A program made the translations under genes and the position numbers. From Marinimicrobium sp038419845 (GTDB taxonomy: Bacteria; Pseudomonadota; Gammaproteobacteria; Pseudomonadales; Cellvibrionaceae), in contig NZ_JBCAQT010000004.1 of NCBI RefSeq assembly GCF_038419845.1, positions 186,001 to 250,000 on the forward strand: a stretch of DNA of 64,000 nucleotides, written 5' to 3'. Numbering within the stretch: position 1 is the first letter of the stretch; each line of letters opens with the position of its first letter. This document shows positions 59,881 through 64,000 of the stretch, in pieces. The notes beneath the pieces are model-generated. The model did not search any database, had not been told where the DNA came from, and saw nothing but the letters and a program-made list of their open reading frames with translations.

Positions 59881-60432
59881 ATGAACGATTTCAAATTGCA
59901 CGATGTCGACAGCGCACCCGAAGAGTCCAAACCCCTGCTGAAAAAGTCGCTGGACGATTTTGGCATGATCCCCAATCTGCACGCGGTGATGGCCGAAGCT
60001 CCGGGCACCCTGGAGGGCTACCAGAAGCTGCACGAGCTGGTACTGAACTCGAGCCTGAACAACGACGAGAAGACCGTGGTCTGGCAGACCATCAACGTGG
60101 AAAACCAGTGCCACTATTGTGTACCCGCCCACAGCGGCATCGCCCGGTCAATGAAGGTGTCTGAGGACATCGATAACGCCCTGCGCGACAAAACGCCGCT
60201 GCCGGACGACAAGCTGGAGGCACTGCGCAACTTCACCCTGGGCGTGGTGCGTGACCGGGGGAATGTCAGTGAGAAGGAGCTGAACGCGTTTTACGAGGCG
60301 GGTTACGGCCACCGTCAGGTACTGGAAGTGATTCTGACCGTCTCCCAGAAGGTGATGAGCAACTACATCAACCACATTGCGAAGACACCTGTCGACGAGC
60401 CGTTCAAGTCTTTTGAATGGAAGGCTTCTTAA
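59881..60432 (+). CDS. Carboxymuconolactone decarboxylase/AhpD-like protein
   Basis: A 183-residue all-helical CMD/AhpD-family protein with the redox motif ENQCHYCVPAHS near residue 80 (CHYC followed by conserved His) and EALRNFTLGVVRDRG near 117. Such proteins have peroxidase or alkylhydroperoxidase activity in the cytoplasm. GGAGG lies 5 nt upstream of the ATG. Controlled, by position, through the adjacent TetR repressor and its two operators. A strong GC hairpin (60442-60465) follows the stop. Confidence 0.92.
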   Translation: MNDFKLHDVDSAPEESKPLLKKSLDDFGMIPNLHAVMAEAPGTLEGYQKLHELVLNSSLNNDEKTVVWQTINVENQCHYCVPAHSGIARSMKVSEDIDNALRDKTPLPDDKLEALRNFTLGVVRDRGNVSEKELNAFYEAGYGHRQVLEVILTVSQKVMSNYINHIAKTPVDEPFKSFEWKAS

Positions 60433-60441
60433 GCGGCTGGA

Positions 60442-60465
60442 GCCACCGGGCTTTTACCCGGTGGC
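60442..60465. terminator. GC-rich hairpin between convergent genes
   Basis: GCCACCGGG-CTTTTA-CCCGGTGGC is a perfect 9-bp stem with a 6-nt loop just after the AhpD-like stop and 18 bp from the rlmI stop. No T-run follows, so it is only a likely transcript end. Confidence 0.55.
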
Positions 60466-60483
60466 GATCCCGCCCAAGGCCCG

Positions 60484-61677
60484 TCAGGGCAAATAGACCC
60501 GCGCGAACACGGCTTTGAGATAGTCGGTTTCGGGAATCGCGGGATGCACCGGATGGTCCGCTCCCTGCCCACCCTGGGCGATGATCTGGACGTGACGGTT
60601 CAGGTGCCTTCCGGCACCGCGCAGCATGTCGTTCAGCGTATCGCGCCCCAGGTGCATGGAGCAGGAGGCAGACACCAGCAGACCGTCCTTGCCCAGCAGA
60701 CGCATGGCCAGCTCGTTGATGTGCCGATAGGCGGACTCACCCGCACGCTGGTCCTTGCGCTTTTTAATAAAGGCGGGAGGGTCGAGCACGACCACATCGT
60801 ACGTCTCACCCGCGGCCACCAACTCTTTCAGGCGTGACAGCGCCTTGCCCTGCATGACCTGCACCCGATCGGCCACGCCGTTGAGCTCGGCGTTGACGGT
60901 GGCCCATTCGAGCGCCTGCTCGGACGCATCCAGGCAGGTCACCTCCGAGGCGCCGGCACGAGCGGCCTGTATGCCCCAGCCGCCCACGTAGGAAAACACA
61001 TCCAGTACCCGCTTACCCTCGCACCAGTTCTGCAGGCGGGCACGGTTATCGCGGTGATCGTAAAACCAGCCGGTTTTCTGGCCGCTGCCCAGCGGAATCT
61101 GGAAGCGGGTGTCGTTCTCGACCAACTCCACCGACTCGGGCAGCTCGCCAAACGCGACCTCCTGGTAGCGCGGAAGGAACTCCATGTCGCGCGCGCCGTG
61201 ATCGTTGTCGAGCAGGATCCCTTTGGGGTTGAGGCACTGTACCAGCGCTTCGATGATCTCGGCTTTCAGCGCCTCCATGCCGGCACTGGCAATCTGCACC
61301 ACCAGGTAGTCACCGAAACGATCCACCACCAGCCCGGGCAGCAGGTCGGCATCGCCGTAAATCAGCCGATAATAGGGGCCGGGGAAGTAGCCATCGCGCA
61401 GCCCCAGCGCCTGATTGATGCGGTGCACAAACAGGGATTTGTCGAGCGGCAACGCCAGATCGCGGCTGACAAGACGCGCACAGATCAGTCCACCGGGGCT
61501 CATCAGGGCAATGCCCATACTTTTCCCGGACGTGGTCTGGACATCCACCGCCGTGCCCGGCTCAAATGGCTTGAGCGGCGTGCGCGCCACATCCACCTCA
61601 TTACTGTAAACCCAGAGGTGGCCGCGCTTCAGGCGGCGGTCGGCGTTTTTCTTCAACATCAATACGGGCAGGGTCAT
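60484..61677 (-). CDS. rlmI: 23S rRNA (cytosine-C5)-methyltransferase RlmI-like
   Basis: A 397-residue class I SAM methyltransferase of the RlmI/YccW family, which methylates C1962 of 23S rRNA. An N-terminal PUA domain (RRLKRGHLWVYSNEVD) leads to an EEHG-like domain and the catalytic Rossmann fold: KTGWFYDHRDNRA, VLDVFSYVGGWGIQAARAGA (SAM), VVLDPPAFIKKR and catalytic cysteine in VSASCSMHL. I prefer the ATG at 61677 with GGAAA upstream; an ATG at 61692 is possible. Single gene with convergent AhpD-like neighbour. Confidence 0.93.
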   Translation of the reverse strand: MTLPVLMLKKNADRRLKRGHLWVYSNEVDVARTPLKPFEPGTAVDVQTTSGKSMGIALMSPGGLICARLVSRDLALPLDKSLFVHRINQALGLRDGYFPGPYYRLIYGDADLLPGLVVDRFGDYLVVQIASAGMEALKAEIIEALVQCLNPKGILLDNDHGARDMEFLPRYQEVAFGELPESVELVENDTRFQIPLGSGQKTGWFYDHRDNRARLQNWCEGKRVLDVFSYVGGWGIQAARAGASEVTCLDASEQALEWATVNAELNGVADRVQVMQGKALSRLKELVAAGETYDVVVLDPPAFIKKRKDQRAGESAYRHINELAMRLLGKDGLLVSASCSMHLGRDTLNDMLRGAGRHLNRHVQIIAQGGQGADHPVHPAIPETDYLKAVFARVYLP

Positions 61678-61771
61678 AACGGGCATTTCCATAGGGGGTA
61701 AGGCATAGGGGTAAGCAAAGGCGATGCATGCGGGCGCCTCTTGGCGGCGGCATTGTACGACAGTGCGAGGG

Positions 61772-62227
61772 TTATTTGTCGGGTTCGGGAATTTTCAGCT
61801 CGTTTTGTTCCGCAAAACGATCAATATCGGCGTCTGTGGCCCCTTCGCGGCACTCACCGCGCAGCCACATCTGTTCGTGGGACAGCCGATAATCCAGCTC
61901 CAGAAAACCCTCCCGGCAGTATCCTGTCAGCTCCAGCGCACGCTCGGTATTGCGGCGCAGGTAGCGATGGGCGCGATCCCCCAGTGGTTCCGTGGTGCGA
62001 TGTTGCCTGGCCTCTCCCGGCGAGCGGTAAACCTCCACCAGATTGCGACGCCGATCATCCGGTGAACTCAAACGGTAAACAAACAGCTTGCTGGTATTGG
62101 GCAGCACTTCAATACTCAGGGTTTCATCCAGTGACGCAAAATGCCGACCGGTGCTGCATCCCATGAGCGCGACGGCAAGCCCGGCCCCCATCAGCCACTG
62201 GGCGGCTCGTGTTGTTTGCTGGAGCAT
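61772..62227 (-). CDS. Hypothetical lipoprotein
   Basis: A 151-residue lipoprotein with signal peptide WLMGAGLAVALMGC (lipobox LMGC). The mature part is polar and rich in Arg and Glu, with two cysteines (TGYCREG and RGECREG). I do not recognise the family. It is divergent from the FlgT-like gene but shows no clear flagellar link. Confidence 0.7.
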   Translation of the reverse strand: MLQQTTRAAQWLMGAGLAVALMGCSTGRHFASLDETLSIEVLPNTSKLFVYRLSSPDDRRRNLVEVYRSPGEARQHRTTEPLGDRAHRYLRRNTERALELTGYCREGFLELDYRLSHEQMWLRGECREGATDADIDRFAEQNELKIPEPDK

Positions 62228-62368
62228 CGCTCCCTCCTGTTGTTTGAGTCCGACTGGGGCTTCAAGCTTCTGCCGCCCCGGCCGATATCTCTCCCGGTAA
62301 GCCCGGCTTTGATCAGAGCTTTACCCTAATGTATTTCGTGTCTGTTAACCACCGCTGGAGATTGCGCT

Positions 62369-63556
62369 TTGACTCGTGACCGCCACCCGCCGCAACACCC
62401 TGCGCCCGCGCGCTCATCGGCGTTGAGGGCGATGACTGCCGCCCTGTGCCTGCTGGCCCTCCCGGTCGTGGCGGGCCCGAGCCTGCCGCATTTGGGGGAG
62501 CACCCCCAGGGCCAGACCGGGCGTGTGGAGCCCACGCCCTGGACCTTACCCTGGAGCCGGCAAGAGGATACCAGTGAAACTGACGACGCCAACCCCGAAA
62601 CGGGCGAATCCGCTGCACTCGGGGCCGACTCGGCGGCGCCCGCCGGCAGCGCCCCCCTGTGCCCCGCCTCGGCCCGGCACTACCGAAAATCCCTGCTGAT
62701 CACCGCCTTTCCCCGGCGTACACCGGCCTCGTCCAACGCCGGTCGCCTGCATGGCGCCGAGCAGCATTTACCCCGGATGCTGGGAGAGCAGTTGGCCGGC
62801 TCGGGCCAGCTGGCCGGCCTGCAGAAAATCGGGCAGGCTCTGCCGCGCGCCGCCGACAACCCCACCCGGCGCGCCCAGCAGGTGCGCCAGCTGGCCCACC
62901 GCAGCAACGCTCAACTGGTACTGACCGGAGAACTGGTGGAGCTGGCCCTGGCTCAGGACCGCGCCGCCCTGGCGCCGGGGCTGCTCAACCGTGGCCGCAA
63001 CGCGCTGGTCGGTGGCCTCAGGCTCAACCCGGACTGGGACACCCGGCAGCGGGATTTTGTTCTGGAATTGTCGCTGTTGGACGGCCTGACCGGCGAGCCG
63101 GTGTACACGCAGCAATTTCATCGGCGGGGCATCTGGAACCCGAAGCGGGCCGAGCGCACGGCATTTGGCACCCCCGGATTCTGGGAGACCGACTACGGCG
63201 AGAAGATTCAGGCACTGATGGAGGAGGTCGGTGCGGAGCTGAACGAGGCCATTCGCTGCGTGCCACTGGCGGCCCGCCTGGAAGCCGCTCGACCGGGGCA
63301 ACCGCTGATTCTGCACGCGGGCGTCGAGCAGGGCTTGCATCCGGGGGACCGGCTGCCCCTCTACCGGGTGGCAAAGCGGGCGGTGCAGGGTGAATACCGT
63401 CAGTACAGCGCCCACCTTATCCAGAGCGATGCGCGCGTTACCGTGCGTGAAGCCTACCCCGATTACAGCCTGGTCGAGCTGGAGGGCGACGGGCCCCTAC
63501 GCGGAACCCATGTCGCCCTCAGCCCGGGCGCCCAGCCACTGGCGGCTGGCCGTTAA
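62369..63556 (+). CDS. FlgT-like flagellar assembly protein
   Basis: A 395-residue exported protein. The N-terminal part includes a signal-like segment (MTAALCLLALPVVAG) and a variable linker. The region from about 115 (RHYRKSLLITAFPRRTPASS) to 290 resembles the middle domain of flagellar assembly protein FlgT, and the C-terminal part (HAGVEQGLHPGDRLPLYRVAK) its C-terminal SH3-like domain. FlgT forms the H-ring around the basal body of Vibrio-type flagella. The start is a TTG at 62369, 8 nt after GGAG; ATG 62432 is an alternative. No other flagellar gene lies in the window. Confidence 0.75.
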   Translation: MTRDRHPPQHPAPARSSALRAMTAALCLLALPVVAGPSLPHLGEHPQGQTGRVEPTPWTLPWSRQEDTSETDDANPETGESAALGADSAAPAGSAPLCPASARHYRKSLLITAFPRRTPASSNAGRLHGAEQHLPRMLGEQLAGSGQLAGLQKIGQALPRAADNPTRRAQQVRQLAHRSNAQLVLTGELVELALAQDRAALAPGLLNRGRNALVGGLRLNPDWDTRQRDFVLELSLLDGLTGEPVYTQQFHRRGIWNPKRAERTAFGTPGFWETDYGEKIQALMEEVGAELNEAIRCVPLAARLEAARPGQPLILHAGVEQGLHPGDRLPLYRVAKRAVQGEYRQYSAHLIQSDARVTVREAYPDYSLVELEGDGPLRGTHVALSPGAQPLAAGR

Positions 63557-64000
63557 GCGTCAGAAGAGGATTCGACGTCAGCCGATTGCGCGGAGTCGTT
63601 CTTCTTCTGCACCTGCTGAACCGCCTGGGCAAACACCGCATCAAAGTTGATGGGCGGCAGCATCAGCGGCGGGAAAGCGCCACGAGTCAGGGTGGAATCG
63701 ATCACTTCGCGCGTATAGGGGAACAGAATCTGGGGGCAGGTGGTGTTGATCACCTGGCTCAACTGCGCCTTCTCCAGCCCGTTGATGGCGAACAGACCGG
63801 CCTGCTTCACCTCGACCAGAAAGACCACTTTGCCCTCCATGGTGGCGGTGATGGTCATCAGCAGCACCACTTCGTAGTGGTTGTCTTCCAGGTTGCTGAC
63901 CTGAACATTGAGCTCCTGATCGATTTTCGGCTTCCAGGCGCGACTGAACGCATCCACTCCCATTGGGGTTTCAAAGGACAGGTCCTTCAGGTAGATACGC
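63553..64000 (-). CDS. secB: SecB export chaperone, 5' end outside the window
   Basis: The reading frame is open to the window end; just before the internal methionine at 63963 it reads RIYLKDLSFETP, which is the usual SecB start region. Further on come NVQVSNLEDNHYEVVLLMTI, the zinc-region CPQILFPYTREVI and FPPLMLPPINFDAVFAQ. The tetrameric chaperone keeps preproteins unfolded and delivers them to SecA. About 149 codons are visible, so only a few N-terminal residues are missing. The last 4 bp overlap the convergent FlgT-like stop. Confidence 0.95.
   Translation of the reverse strand, partial: RIYLKDLSFETPMGVDAFSRAWKPKIDQELNVQVSNLEDNHYEVVLLMTITATMEGKVVFLVEVKQAGLFAINGLEKAQLSQVINTTCPQILFPYTREVIDSTLTRGAFPPLMLPPINFDAVFAQAVQQVQKKNDSAQSADVESSSDA

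Overview
The window is about 64 kb of a GC-rich gammaproteobacterial chromosome. Gene content (ynjBC/ynjF, yghU, pxpABC, secB, a TonB-dependent receptor, a GH105/BNR-4 polysaccharide enzyme, a ThuA/cytochrome c sugar dehydrogenase and several c-di-GMP proteins) suggests a marine polysaccharide-degrading member of the Cellvibrionales/Alteromonadales type. That placement is inference only. I saw no rRNA, tRNA, CRISPR array, integrase or intact insertion sequence.

Layout. 1-5181: 3' part of a double-length UvrA. 5242-8864: a lower-GC segment (orphan RelB/DinJ antitoxin, nuclease-helicase, DsbA-like protein) bounded by inverted copies of a REP-like repeat. 8872-15391: a sugar oxidation cluster with a PAS-AraC regulator. 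15483-19021: a diguanylate cyclase and the 5-oxoprolinase operon pxpA-pxpB-pxpC. 19204-21645: a GH105/BNR-4 fusion. 21635-23703: hvfA-hvfB-hvfC, a RiPP operon with a six-cysteine precursor, a DUF692/MNIO enzyme and its partner. 23905-29669: TonB receptor-ynjB-ynjC-ynjF without the ABC ATPase ynjD. 29777-39500: GST, an NfeD/SPFH membrane operon, a DUF547 protein, a VTT-flavoprotein disulfide reductase fusion, a HAD phosphatase and VKOR-thioredoxin. 39501-52626: an island of redox and membrane-stress genes with at least four gene remnants and repeated upstream elements. 52630-64000: EAL-CBS-GGDDF, DoxX, CcdA/thioredoxin, an ECF sigma operon (HD-GYP, nrtS, sigma, zinc anti-sigma), a TetR-AhpD pair, rlmI, a FlgT-like gene and secB.

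The main observation is a shared promoter-like signal. The sequence TGTAAGAAA followed 13 nt later (14 in one case) by CGACA or CGACT occurs five times, always on the minus strand and 44-85 nt upstream of a minus-strand gene. The genes are hvfA, the TonB receptor of the ynj operon, the VTT-flavoprotein reductase, a DoxX gene, and the HD-GYP gene that heads the operon encoding the ECF sigma factor. Taking TGTAAG as -35 and CGAC as -10 gives a 16-17 nt spacer, which is ECF-like. I infer that this sigma factor autoregulates its own operon and controls a local envelope/metal/redox regulon linking the copper-binding RiPP, an unusual ABC/TonB uptake locus, membrane thiol chemistry and c-di-GMP turnover.
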